DNA from: a virus | Direction: 5' to 3' (one strand) | Length of the DNA stretch: 37,343 nucleotides | Virus record (IMG/VR): IMGVR_UViG_3300042542_000790 | Span: 1 to 37,343 of that record | Shown: positions 14,839 to 20,819 of the stretch, in pieces | Position numbering within the stretch: position 1 is the stretch's first letter | How the letters are laid out: each line of letters opens with the position of its first letter | Notes under the pieces: model-generated | The model's database searches: none | What the model saw: only the letters and a program-made list of their open reading frames with translations | Told to the model about the DNA's origin: nothing | Position numbers and translations under genes: made by a program

Positions 14839-15020
14839 CGGCCCATCAGCTCGCACTCGAGCCGGGCGATTTCATGAACGGCCTGCTGCAGCAGCTGCTG
14901 CTGGTAGCAGGCTTGCTTCAAGAGCGCCGCGGCCATTACGCCTGCATCTGGACTGGCAATCAAGGTGCGGGCTTGCTTTTCGATTTCAAACTGCTGCTCA
15001 GCTGTCAGCTGGACAGCCAT
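14835..15020 (-). CDS. Small EQQF-motif protein (cyanophage-type, possibly distant NblA relative)
   Basis: A 61-aa helical protein beginning MAVQLTAEQQFEIEKQARTL and continuing with AALLKQACYQQQLLQQ. The LTxEQQFxIE opening is shared with small cyanophage proteins and, loosely, with NblA (LSLEQQFSI), which targets phycobilisomes. The central NblA signature is not clearly present, so NblA identity is weak. An alternative ATG at 15038 adds MNFGEW; the inner start has GGTGAG close upstream. It lies opposite the plus-strand operon, converging with the 14503-14838 gene so that the two stop codons overlap. Confidence 0.6.
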   Translation of the reverse strand: MAVQLTAEQQFEIEKQARTLIASPDAGVMAAALLKQACYQQQLLQQAVHEIARLECELMGR

Positions 15021-15079
15021 CCACTCACCGAAGTTCATGGTGCCATAGTGGTGGTGTACATCAGCACGTTAGCGAAGCT

Positions 15080-15313
15080 GTGAACTGTCCCCGGTGCGGC
15101 TGCGGTGTGATCCGCGCAACGCTTACCAACGGCAGAGATAAGGATCGCGTGATTCGGCAGCGCCGCTGCACCGAGTGCCGCCATGTCTGGTACACCGCAG
15201 AACTGCCGGTGAGCGTGGCTGTTGTGGGATGGGAGCGGACGCCGGGCACGGGAAAGAGCGTGCCAACGCTGCGCGTGCCTGTCGACCTGGCGGTGGGATC
15301 CAACGCGGTGTAA
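15080..15313 (+). CDS. Zinc-ribbon protein (NrdR N-terminal-like)
   Basis: A 77-aa protein starting with GTG 15080. Two Cys pairs, NCPRCGCG and RRCTECRH, with an intervening RVIRQRRC, form a zinc ribbon close to that of NrdR (CPxC...R.RxRxC..C...F.T). No ATP-cone follows, so it is not a full NrdR; a small zinc-binding transcription regulator is likely. The C-terminal half is Pro/Val-rich and non-descript. It opens the rightward group of small genes. Confidence 0.68.
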   Translation: MNCPRCGCGVIRATLTNGRDKDRVIRQRRCTECRHVWYTAELPVSVAVVGWERTPGTGKSVPTLRVPVDLAVGSNAV

Positions 15314-15521
15314 CGGAATGCGACTGCATCCCTAGCGCGTACACCGCGGACGGTGTAGGATCCGATCACGCCACAAGCCCGATAGCACGGCGCGGGATTC
15401 TCTCCATGCAGACAAGAGGCCATGGGGCGGAACAGATCACACGACGCCTACACCTCGAGATCAACACGGCCTGACTAAGCCTGCACCGCCGGTTGGTCCG
15501 GCACCCCATTACACCCACACC
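15314..15521. promoter_or_regulatory. 208-bp non-coding stretch with dyads
   Basis: No convincing gene is present. A perfect inverted repeat TACACC-N6-GGTGTA lies at 15340-15357 and a shorter GCCGG-TTGGT-CCGGC at 15488-15502. The first has operator-like size; the second precedes the 15522 gene by 19 bp. No clear -35/-10 pair or T-run was found. It probably holds the promoter for the small-gene chain downstream. Confidence 0.35.
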
Positions 15522-15674
15522 ATGAAACGCCTCCTAACTAGCGACTGGGGGCCAACGTTCTACCTATGGACTGCCCAGCTCGCAGAGATCATCGTGGCCG
15601 TGTACGTCGCCGGGCGAATGTTCGGCGAGTGGCTGCATCACCTAAACGACCGCATCGCAAGGATCACACAATGA
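15522..15674 (+). CDS. Small membrane protein
   Basis: A 50-aa protein: MKRLLTSDWGPTFYLW, then a hydrophobic stretch LAEIIVAVYVAGRMF (about residues 20-35) likely to cross the membrane, and a charged His/Arg tail. It is joined to the next gene by ATGA. No family is recognised; early phage membrane peptides often act on the host envelope, but this is inference. Confidence 0.55.
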   Translation: MKRLLTSDWGPTFYLWTAQLAEIIVAVYVAGRMFGEWLHHLNDRIARITQ

Positions 15675-15799
15675 TCAACCGCCTGAACAACGCCATCTGC
15701 TGCCTGATCGCTGCGAGCGTGTTCGCCATGATCGGCATCGAATCCGGCGCACATCACAGCCCTACCCACAGCGGCACGCAGCAGGTGGTGCGCAAATGA
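15671..15799 (+). CDS. Small secreted or membrane peptide
   Basis: A 42-aa protein MINRLNNAICCLIAASVFAM followed by IGIESGAHHSPTHSG. The hydrophobic segment (residues 8-22) after Arg-Leu-Asn looks like a signal anchor; two adjacent Cys are present but no clear lipobox. ATG overlaps the previous TGA as ATGA, and its own stop overlaps the next start. No family recognised. Confidence 0.55.
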   Translation: MINRLNNAICCLIAASVFAMIGIESGAHHSPTHSGTQQVVRK

Positions 15800-15957
15800 C
15801 GCCACGCCGCTTTTACTTCCAGATCAAGGCCGCCAACGTGCTCGAGTGCATCACGGCAACCAGCCTTACCGAGGCCAAGCTGATCGCCGCTGATACGTGG
15901 CTCGAGTGGTGGTCACAAATTGAATGGATCAACGCAGAACCCACACACCATGGCTGA
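15796..15957 (+). CDS. Unknown 53-aa protein
   Basis: A short protein beginning MTPRRFYFQIKAANVLEC and containing TEAKLIAADTWLEWWSQIEW. The beta-strand followed by an amphipathic helix rich in Trp resembles small phage proteins of the form tail-less 'xxF.I.A.s..eAk..A...w'. It is linked by ATGA to the gene before and overlaps the next start by 8 nt, so it belongs to the coupled chain. No function is assigned. Confidence 0.6.
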   Translation: MTPRRFYFQIKAANVLECITATSLTEAKLIAADTWLEWWSQIEWINAEPTHHG

Positions 15958-16183
15958 GATAAATGGGGCCCTTTTTCAGTGGCGCACGGATGAGGCTGAG
16001 ATTGGCAACTATGGCGAAGGCGTCAGCAGGCCACGCCACAATGCCCGCGTGCGTGATTACAAAGTGATCATCTACCCGCAAGGCGCACGCCCGATCACGT
16101 GGTACACGCGCGCCGAATCGAAACGCGCTGCCGAGAAGTACGCGCGCAATCGCTGGCCAGGTGCTGCTGTGGAGGTGGAGTGA
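15950..16183 (+). CDS. Unknown 77-aa protein
   Basis: Starting at ATG 15950 (8-nt overlap ATGGCTGA with the upstream stop), it reads MAEINGALFQWRTDEAEIGN, then VRDYKVIIYPQGARPITWYT and ESKRAAEKYARNRWPGAAVEVE. The alternation of strands and a basic helix suggests a small alpha/beta fold related in style to the previous gene. An upstream ATG at 15920 would add ten residues. No known family. Confidence 0.6.
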   Translation: MAEINGALFQWRTDEAEIGNYGEGVSRPRHNARVRDYKVIIYPQGARPITWYTRAESKRAAEKYARNRWPGAAVEVE

Positions 16184-16377
16184 GCGACATCCGCCATCGC
16201 ATCGAACAGCTTCTGAGTGACACAAGCGCCTTTGCAGCCGGTCAAACTGAGGAGCGCCAACGGATCCGCCAGCTGATTGATATCCGCATCGATCAGCTGC
16301 ATGGCACCCTTGGCATCCGCAACCGGCAGCAGCTTTGCGCTGAGCTGCTGCACATTCGCCAACTTCTTGAATCATGA
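16180..16377 (+). CDS. Small helical (coiled-coil) protein
   Basis: A 65-aa almost entirely helical protein (SDIRHRIEQLLSD, EERQRIRQLIDIRIDQL, RQQLCAELLHIRQLLE) with Leu/Ile spacing suited to a coiled coil. Start GTG 16180 overlaps the upstream TGA as GTGA, and its stop overlaps the next ATG. A dimeric partner-binding role is possible; not recognised. Confidence 0.58.
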   Translation: MSDIRHRIEQLLSDTSAFAAGQTEERQRIRQLIDIRIDQLHGTLGIRNRQQLCAELLHIRQLLES

Positions 16378-16643
16378 TCCCGGCATCATTCCTAGATCAG
16401 CAGCGCGCCGACATGATGGACGCGCTCTATGAACGCAGCGGCCGCACCTGCGGCACCTACACCGGGCTTTGGGAGGAGTTTGCCCATGATCTGGCGGCCA
16501 ACTTCCGCGACACGTCATACCCCGAGCTGCTGGCCCGTGTCGTGCGCGCCATGGATGCCACCGAGTCGGTGATGACGCAGAAGCAAGCGCAGCAGGCTAT
16601 CGAGGTATGCCGCCAGCAGCTGCTGGGCGATAAGTGGCGATGA
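16374..16643 (+). CDS. Unknown 89-aa helical protein
   Basis: Starts ATGA-coupled at 16374. Contains LDQQRADMMDALYERSGRT, TGLWEEFAHDLAANF and a C-terminal QKQAQQAIEVCRQQLLGDKW, predicted helical throughout. No family recognised. Gene order and 4-nt overlaps on both sides support expression. Confidence 0.6.
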   Translation: MIPASFLDQQRADMMDALYERSGRTCGTYTGLWEEFAHDLAANFRDTSYPELLARVVRAMDATESVMTQKQAQQAIEVCRQQLLGDKWR

Positions 16644-16825
16644 GCCGGCCATTCAAACGTGGCGAGGAAAACCACGCGGTGATCCTGAGCGAGGATCTGG
16701 TGCGCGAGCTGCGCCAGCTGCGCGCTGATGGCTTGAGTTATCAACAGCTTGCTGATCGATATGAAATCGACAAGAAACACGCATGGCGCATTTGCCAACG
16801 CATCGCGTGGGGGTGGCTTGAATGA
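16640..16825 (+). CDS. Small HTH DNA-binding protein
   Basis: A 61-aa protein: MSRPFKRGEENHAVILSEDL, then LRADGLSYQQLADRYEIDKK and HAWRICQRIAWGW. The G-x-SYxxLAxRYxI...xxxI block is a helix-turn-helix of the type that follows HNH/homing enzymes or occurs in small phage regulators. ATG 16640 overlaps the previous stop as ATGA; GTG 16634 is an alternative. Confidence 0.7.
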   Translation: MSRPFKRGEENHAVILSEDLVRELRQLRADGLSYQQLADRYEIDKKHAWRICQRIAWGWLE

Positions 16826-17043
16826 CTGACCCAATCAACCCATCCCACTACCGCCGCGGCCCTGTTGAGGCCATCGATGTGATCGAATCCGCGATCACCG
16901 ATGCACCACACATGGTGCCGGCATACCTGCAGGGCCAGGCGCTCAAATATCTGCTGCGCATGTGGTGCAAGGGCAACGCGCTCGAGGATGCCCGCAAATG
17001 CCACTGGTATCTGAGCCGTCTTATCGCCAAACTGGAGGGATGA
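16822..17043 (+). CDS. DUF3310 protein
   Basis: A 73-aa protein with all the hallmarks of DUF3310: INPSHYRRGPVEAIDVIE near the start, then YLQGQALKYLLRMWCKGN and ALEDARKCHWYLSRLI. The family is widespread in phages and sometimes labelled nucleotide kinase without proof. It is ATGA-coupled on both sides in the small-gene chain. Family is confident, function is not. Confidence 0.9.
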   Translation: MTDPINPSHYRRGPVEAIDVIESAITDAPHMVPAYLQGQALKYLLRMWCKGNALEDARKCHWYLSRLIAKLEG

Positions 17044-17273
17044 TGCCCCAACTGCCTGGCCTCAACCTGCTCGAGCGCTGGGCGCTTGGCATCCTTGTGC
17101 GCAGCCGTCGCACCGGGCTGGTAGTTGTCAAGCCATACGCCCGCTCTTGCGTGTTTGTCGCCGCTGATGCCACCGATCCGATTGCGGCCTATGTCACTGA
17201 TGGCCCGGATGAACCGGCCAGCATGGTGCTCGAACGGATCTATCACCAGCCAGCAGCAGGCGAGCTGGAATGA
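17040..17273 (+). CDS. Unknown 77-aa protein
   Basis: MMPQLPGLNLLERWALGIL opens the protein, followed by a beta-rich part LVVVKPYARSCVFVAADAT and DPIAAYVTDGPDEPASMVL. Two adjacent ATGs (17040, 17043) are possible starts; the first overlaps the DUF3310 stop. Possibly a small alpha/beta domain; no family recognised. Confidence 0.55.
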   Translation: MMPQLPGLNLLERWALGILVRSRRTGLVVVKPYARSCVFVAADATDPIAAYVTDGPDEPASMVLERIYHQPAAGELE

Positions 17274-17593
17274 TCAGCCTGCACGGTGGCCGATTGTTGC
17301 TGCTGTGCAGTCGATCTGATCGCACCTGGCACGCTCGCGTGGTGCTCGGCCCCAAGCCAGAGCATCAGCTCGAAATGGATACGGGCACCATTCAGCTGCA
17401 GGCTGCGCTGTTGAAAGCGCAGCATATCTATCAGGCCGCACGCGCGAAACTGCGCCCTGCTGGTGAGCCGCTGATGTGCTGGGATTGCCAGCATTGGCAG
17501 ATGCGCCATCAGCGCTGCGGGTTGGAGTTGCCAGAATCAAAGAGAAGCGGCGGCCGTTATGCGGCCAGGTGTGAGCTGTATGTTCGGCCCTGA
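17270..17593 (+). CDS. Cys-containing small protein (putative zinc binder)
   Basis: A 107-aa protein, ATGA-coupled to the gene before. After an N-terminal beta region (LLLLCSRSDRTWHARVVLGP) and a helix, the C-terminus has CWDCQHWQMRHQRCGLELPE and ARCELY, a four-Cys arrangement likely to bind zinc. Similar C-terminal CxxC...W...C...P.....C modules occur in small phage proteins of unknown role. Confidence 0.6.
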   Translation: MISLHGGRLLLLCSRSDRTWHARVVLGPKPEHQLEMDTGTIQLQAALLKAQHIYQAARAKLRPAGEPLMCWDCQHWQMRHQRCGLELPESKRSGGRYAARCELYVRP

Positions 17594-17750
17594 AGTGATC
17601 AGCCGCACAGATCGAGACGGCGGTTACATCGAGACGCTGATGCCCGTGCATGGTGAGGTGTATTACCGGAGCTGCGTCGGTGGCATCTGCCGCTACAGCA
17701 GTGATCAATGGCAGGCCGAGCTATATCTCGATCAACTGCTGGCGCAATAG
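17580..17750 (+). CDS. Unknown 56-aa protein, last of the rightward chain
   Basis: Starting MFGPEVISRTDRDGGYIETL and continuing MPVHGEVYYRSCVGGICRYS, SSDQWQAELYLDQLL. Overlaps the preceding gene by 14 nt in another frame. Short but preserved at the end of an overlapping chain; an inverted repeat follows at 17812-17834. No family recognised. Confidence 0.52.
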   Translation: MFGPEVISRTDRDGGYIETLMPVHGEVYYRSCVGGICRYSSDQWQAELYLDQLLAQ

Positions 17751-17811
17751 ATGCCCGGCGACCAGGGCTCACGCACCACTGGCCTCAACGCTACCGGGCG
17801 CAGCGTTACCG

Positions 17812-17834
17812 CCTAGTTTCCTGAGAAAACTAGG
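17812..17834. terminator. Dyad between convergent gene groups (possible terminator)
   Basis: CCTAGTTT-N7-AAACTAGG is a perfect 8-bp inverted repeat. It sits where the rightward chain ends (17750) and the leftward HNH gene ends (17843). There is no flanking T-run on either strand, so it is not a canonical intrinsic terminator; a bidirectional transcript-end hairpin or protein site are alternatives. Confidence 0.35.
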
Positions 17835-17842
17835 GTGCAAGC

Positions 17843-18148
17843 TTAGCTCTCACCTGCCACCCATCGCGCGATTGCCCACTCACTGAGGCTGTCCCAGAAC
17901 GGCTGCGCGCGATACCAATCCACCCATGGCTTGTGCCCTTTGCTGGAGTTGCAGCCGAGGCAGCAGGCAACCATATTGCTGCGCACGGTTGAGCCGCCAT
18001 GCACCTTTGGGATCACATGATCAAGCGTTGGGCTGCGGCCTAGTTCATCGCCGCAATAGGCGCAGCGGTAGTTCCAAGCCAAGAGGATCTGATCGCGAGC
18101 GCTGCGCCGTGTGACCAGCCTTGTCTCTTCAATGTGGTGTCGATCCAC
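17843..18148 (-). CDS. HNH endonuclease
   Basis: A 101-aa single-domain HNH nuclease. The zinc-binding CAYCGDELGR, the catalytic LDHVIPKVHGGST and the closing CCLGCNSSKGHK are all intact, followed by WVDWYRAQPFWD typical of phage members. It may be a free-standing homing-type enzyme or assist packaging, as HNH proteins beside terminases do; here it is far from the terminase in gene order. Start is GTG 18148, overlapping the upstream gene by 20 nt. Confidence 0.9.
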   Translation of the reverse strand: MDRHHIEETRLVTRRSARDQILLAWNYRCAYCGDELGRSPTLDHVIPKVHGGSTVRSNMVACCLGCNSSKGHKPWVDWYRAQPFWDSLSEWAIARWVAGES

Positions 18149-18362
18149 TGAGATCTGCTGGCAGCGGAACAGCGTTCACCTCGATGTCGATGATGTCCTC
18201 ATCAGATCGGATGTACTCAGCCATGTGGCTGTAGATATCTGCCGGCAAGTCATCAGGGTCCGCGTTGGACCTGATGATCAGCTTGGCGGTGATCTCTAGG
18301 TAGAACGCCCGCATGGGCTGGCCGCCGCTTGGCATACGGTAGCGGTCGCCACTGAGTCTCAT
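18129..18362 (-). CDS. Unknown 77-aa protein
   Basis: The C-terminal part MRAFYLEITAKLIIRSNADP, DDLPADIYSHMAEYIRSDED, IIDIEVNAVPLP has a strand-helix-strand pattern I associate with small conserved cyanophage proteins. An inner ATG at 18314 is an equally likely start. It precedes and overlaps the HNH gene and is divergent from the 18418 gene. ATGGGATT is directly repeated at 18361 and 18380 around its start, possibly regulatory. Confidence 0.6.
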   Translation of the reverse strand: MRLSGDRYRMPSGGQPMRAFYLEITAKLIIRSNADPDDLPADIYSHMAEYIRSDEDIIDIEVNAVPLPADLSGSTPH

Positions 18363-18417
18363 GGGATTACAGAATTGCTATGGGATTGCGCGGCATGATT
18401 CGCGCTACCGTCCCGCA

Positions 18418-18630
18418 ATGCAATACATCCTCCGCATCGGCCCGTGGCACGTCGGGCCGTTTGACACGCACCAAGGCGCGCAGCACTGGGCAGAGCGCCA
18501 CGGCTGCGATGACTTCACGATGGTGCCGCTTGACGATCCAGCTGAGGCGCCTGGCATTATCCACCGGGTGCGGATGGCACCGTTGGCTCATCCCATGAAA
18601 AAAGCGCCGGCTGCGCAAGCCAGCGCCTAG
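18418..18630 (+). CDS. Unknown 70-aa protein
   Basis: MQYILRIGPWHVGPFDTHQG followed by AQHWAERHGCDDFTMVPLDDP. ATG 18418 is chosen over 18361 because the earlier region includes the divergent intergenic sequence. Its 3' end contains, on the opposite strand, the intrinsic terminator of the leftward block, so coding and terminator constraints overlap. No family recognised, though short 'Y.L.IG.W..GPF.....A..WA' proteins occur in phages. Confidence 0.6.
   Translation: MQYILRIGPWHVGPFDTHQGAQHWAERHGCDDFTMVPLDDPAEAPGIIHRVRMAPLAHPMKKAPAAQASA
18598..18626 (-). terminator. Rho-independent terminator after dCTP deaminase
   Basis: On the minus strand, GCGCTGGCT-TGCGC-AGCCGGCGC forms a 9-bp stem with one G-U pair, followed directly by TTTTTT (18603-18598). 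This is a classical intrinsic terminator. It lies 26-54 nt after the dCTP deaminase stop and would end the long leftward structural/lysis transcript. It is embedded in the last codons of the opposing 18418-18630 gene. Confidence 0.82.
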
Positions 18631-18651
18631 CCTTCACTCCACAGGCGAACG

Positions 18652-19167
18652 CTAGCCCTTGGATGCGGTGACGCCAAGGTCTGCGTTGTAGCGGCCAACC
18701 TCCGCGTAGCTGCGCTCCACGGTGCCGCTGACCAGCAGGAACTTCATTTGCCCAATGCGCAGCCCAGGCCAAATCGGCAGTGGATGCAACCGGCGTTGAT
18801 TGCGCAGTTCCATGGTGAGCCTGCTGCCAAACCAACCGGGATCTGCCCAGCCGGCCTCAGCATGATCCCAGCCCTCGCGTGCGCGGCTTGACTTGAGCAC
18901 GAACTGCGCGCCGACGTGATTGGGCAAGTTGAAGATCTCCTGCGTTTCAGCCAGGAAGAATTCACCCGGCTGGATCCAGAACGGATCGTCTTGAGTGTGA
19001 CCATGCAACTGCACTTTCTGCAGCTCAATGGTGTTGGCCACCTCCATCATGATCTGCGTGCCCAGCGTCACGTCATAACTGGCTGGGTTTAGCTGCTCCT
19101 CGTTGTATGGCTGCAGCATTGAATGCTGTTGGCACAGCCGGCGAATCTCGTGATCAGGTAGCAGCAC
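18652..19167 (-). CDS. dcd: dCTP deaminase (dCTP deaminase/dUTPase family)
   Basis: A 171-aa enzyme of nucleotide metabolism converting dCTP to dUTP. LNPASYDVTLG near residue 27, FVLKSSRAREGW (89-100) and AGWADPGWFGSRLTMEL (105-121, with the catalytic-position Glu) match the trimeric dCTP deaminase fold. The region after PGLRIGQMKFL is also family-like. GTG 19167 is the start, 6 nt after the endolysin stop. It supplies dTTP precursors during phage replication. Bifunctional dUTPase activity cannot be judged by eye. Confidence 0.88.
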   Translation of the reverse strand: MLLPDHEIRRLCQQHSMLQPYNEEQLNPASYDVTLGTQIMMEVANTIELQKVQLHGHTQDDPFWIQPGEFFLAETQEIFNLPNHVGAQFVLKSSRAREGWDHAEAGWADPGWFGSRLTMELRNQRRLHPLPIWPGLRIGQMKFLLVSGTVERSYAEVGRYNADLGVTASKG

Positions 19168-19173
19168 AGGCGA

Positions 19174-20253
19174 TCAATAATCCCAGCGCACCTTAGCCCT
19201 GCTGCTGCGGATGCCTAGGTGGATGAAGCCTTTATATGCGCCATAGCCCAGTGAGTAGGGCCAAGCTTTGTCGCACCAGTTCTGCACCGCGTATATATCG
19301 GCGCCATCGATGTAGAAATCAACCGCACCGCATCCGGTTTTGTAGAGGTGCTCGCTGTTGCTGGCACCACCTGCCTGCCGGTTGATCGCCTCAGGCCGAT
19401 AGCCGGATGTGATCACGATGGGTTTGCCGCCGAACTGCACGCGCACCCGCTCCAAGAATGCCGCCAGCTCTGCAGCAATATCAAGCTGCCCCTGATTCTG
19501 GAACTGCCTGGCCTCCTGATCCAGCGCAAACTCTCCCAACCTGATGTGCGGCGTAATCCTGGCCGTGAACGGGCTGCTGGGGCGCAGCTTGGCGGTTTCA
19601 GGTTCGGCCGCGGCCTGATGCTGTCCCCATAGTTTGCCCTCAGCGCGACGGCGCCGCAGCAGGCCAGCCTCAACATTGGTGCCAGGATTGCGGTAGAGCT
19701 CCAAGGCTGCAGGGACCGCGGCCCAGTTGCGTTCACGCAGGCATTTACTGATGGTCTCGAATCCAGCGGAGCCGTAGAAGCCAGCGCCGAGGTTGTAGGC
19801 AAAGCTCACCAGCGCAGAACGCTGATCGTCATCCATCACATTCCAATGCGGCACGGTGGTGCGCAACTTGTCGGTGATGCGGTCGATCTCGAGGCGCAGC
19901 AGCATATCGGCCTCGATCACGTTAATCATGTCGCCACGCTTCACTGGCGTGCCGTTGCTGTAGCGCGTGGTGCCATAGCCGATGGTCCACGGCTCACCAC
20001 CGCTGAGCGGATCGGGGTAGGCGCTGAGGTGACAGCCCTCGAACTCCTTAATCAGCTTGATGGCGCCGGCCAGATCGGTTTGCTTGCCGTCTTGGCTCCA
20101 CGTCTGAAACCATTCCCGATCTCTTCTCATCACGGCGTCGTAGCCGTTCTGCGCAAGATCCGTTTCGAGCTGCTGAATCGCGGCGCTCTGATGCGGCTGG
20201 CCCTTGTAATACTTGAAGAGCTGCTGCAGGGTGATTGGCGCGTCGTTCGCCAT
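19174..20253 (-). CDS. Bifunctional endolysin: GH24 lysozyme plus M15A peptidase
   Basis: A 359-aa lysis enzyme. After an about 60-aa N-terminal extension, residues 62-210 form a GH24 (T4-type) lysozyme: IKEFEGCHLSAYPDP with the catalytic Glu at 72, then WTIGYGTTRYSNG and VSFAYNLGAGFY. A Pro/Ala linker follows. Residues 230-359 form an M15A peptidase: TSGYRPEAINRQAGG, NSEHLYKTGCGAVDF and FIHLGIR supply zinc ligands near H302, D312 and H345. One domain cuts glycan, the other peptide stems. It follows two small candidate lysis helpers. No signal peptide is visible, so a holin is expected. Confidence 0.93.
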   Translation of the reverse strand: MANDAPITLQQLFKYYKGQPHQSAAIQQLETDLAQNGYDAVMRRDREWFQTWSQDGKQTDLAGAIKLIKEFEGCHLSAYPDPLSGGEPWTIGYGTTRYSNGTPVKRGDMINVIEADMLLRLEIDRITDKLRTTVPHWNVMDDDQRSALVSFAYNLGAGFYGSAGFETISKCLRERNWAAVPAALELYRNPGTNVEAGLLRRRRAEGKLWGQHQAAAEPETAKLRPSSPFTARITPHIRLGEFALDQEARQFQNQGQLDIAAELAAFLERVRVQFGGKPIVITSGYRPEAINRQAGGASNSEHLYKTGCGAVDFYIDGADIYAVQNWCDKAWPYSLGYGAYKGFIHLGIRSSRAKVRWDY

Positions 20254-20256
20254 GAT

Positions 20257-20403
20257 TCAGCGGCGTTGCTTTGGGAAAGCGATGCGGAGCGCTTGAAAGA
20301 TCAGCTGCACCCAGCTGTTGGACTTCAGCGGTGACACGGCGATGATCTCAGAGCCTGCCGCCACGATGATGGCGACGATGGCGATTGTGGTTGCCTGATC
20401 CAT
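20257..20403 (-). CDS. Small hydrophobic protein next to endolysin (candidate holin)
   Basis: A 48-aa protein MDQATTIAIVAIIVAAGSEI followed by IAVSPLKSNSWVQLIFQAL and a basic KQRR end. It has an N-terminal hydrophobic span (about residues 5-24), a second moderately hydrophobic helix and a positively charged tail. I recall similar 'ATxIAxxxSEIIxxSPLKxNSxVQL' proteins in cyanophages near lysis genes. Holin is plausible; a virion-associated peptide is the alternative. Confidence 0.65.
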   Translation of the reverse strand: MDQATTIAIVAIIVAAGSEIIAVSPLKSNSWVQLIFQALRIAFPKQRR

Positions 20404-20405
20404 GG

Positions 20406-20657
20406 CTAAGAAGATGGCGGGCGTGCTTCCAACCTAGAGACCCGCTGCTCTACCGTCGATAGCCGGCCAAACGTCTCTTTGCGATCTTCCTTGATATCGG
20501 TATGAAGCACCTCGAGCTGTGTTGCGATGTGCTCCACAGCTGAGGTGAGTCTGATCACGGCATCACGGGCCTGATCATTGCGCCGTGTGGCACCAGCAGC
20601 CCCCATGGCGGCGACGGTTATTGATGCACCTGCCACTGCGGCGATGATCTCGATCAT
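20406..20657 (-). CDS. Membrane-anchored coiled-coil protein (lysis group)
   Basis: An 83-aa protein: an N-terminal membrane span IIAAVAGASITVAAMGAAG, then a coiled coil LTSAVEHIATQLEVLHTDIK, and EDRKETFGRLSTVEQRVSRLE. This layout recalls XhlA/haemolysin-type or spanin-like lysis accessories, although those differ in orientation. It lies 2 nt before the candidate holin. A lysis role is inferred from location. Confidence 0.65.
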   Translation of the reverse strand: MIEIIAAVAGASITVAAMGAAGATRRNDQARDAVIRLTSAVEHIATQLEVLHTDIKEDRKETFGRLSTVEQRVSRLEARPPSS

Positions 20658-20681
20658 GGCGGCAACGGCTACAGGATCAGC

Positions 20682-20819
20682 TTACCGACCCTGACCGCGT
20701 AAGGGTTTCTTGCCGCGACGGCGTGGGCGTGAATGTTGGCCGAAGCCTTGGCGCGTGGTTTTAGGCGGCCCTGGCTGATGATCGATCCGCGCGGTGCCGG
20801 TCTTGGATTTGACGGCCAT
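20682..20819 (-). CDS. Small basic protein (cyanophage-type)
   Basis: A 45-aa, very basic protein: MAVKSKTGTARIDHQPGPPK, then TTRQGFGQHSRPRRRGKKPL and RGQGR. The pattern SKTGTxRIDxxPGPxKTTRQG...HSRPxxxxKKxxRGQG recurs in cyanophage genomes as I recall. The ATG overlaps the previous stop as TGATG. Possibly nucleic-acid binding; function unknown. Confidence 0.75.
   Translation of the reverse strand: MAVKSKTGTARIDHQPGPPKTTRQGFGQHSRPRRRGKKPLRGQGR

Noticed and set aside
15405-15473. A 22-codon open frame in the 208-bp gap
   Set aside because: Too short, no ribosome site, no similarity to neighbours.
17751-17816. A 21-codon open frame after the last small gene
   Set aside because: Starts immediately after a stop but has no Shine-Dalgarno or recognisable pattern and ends within the dyad; unsupported.
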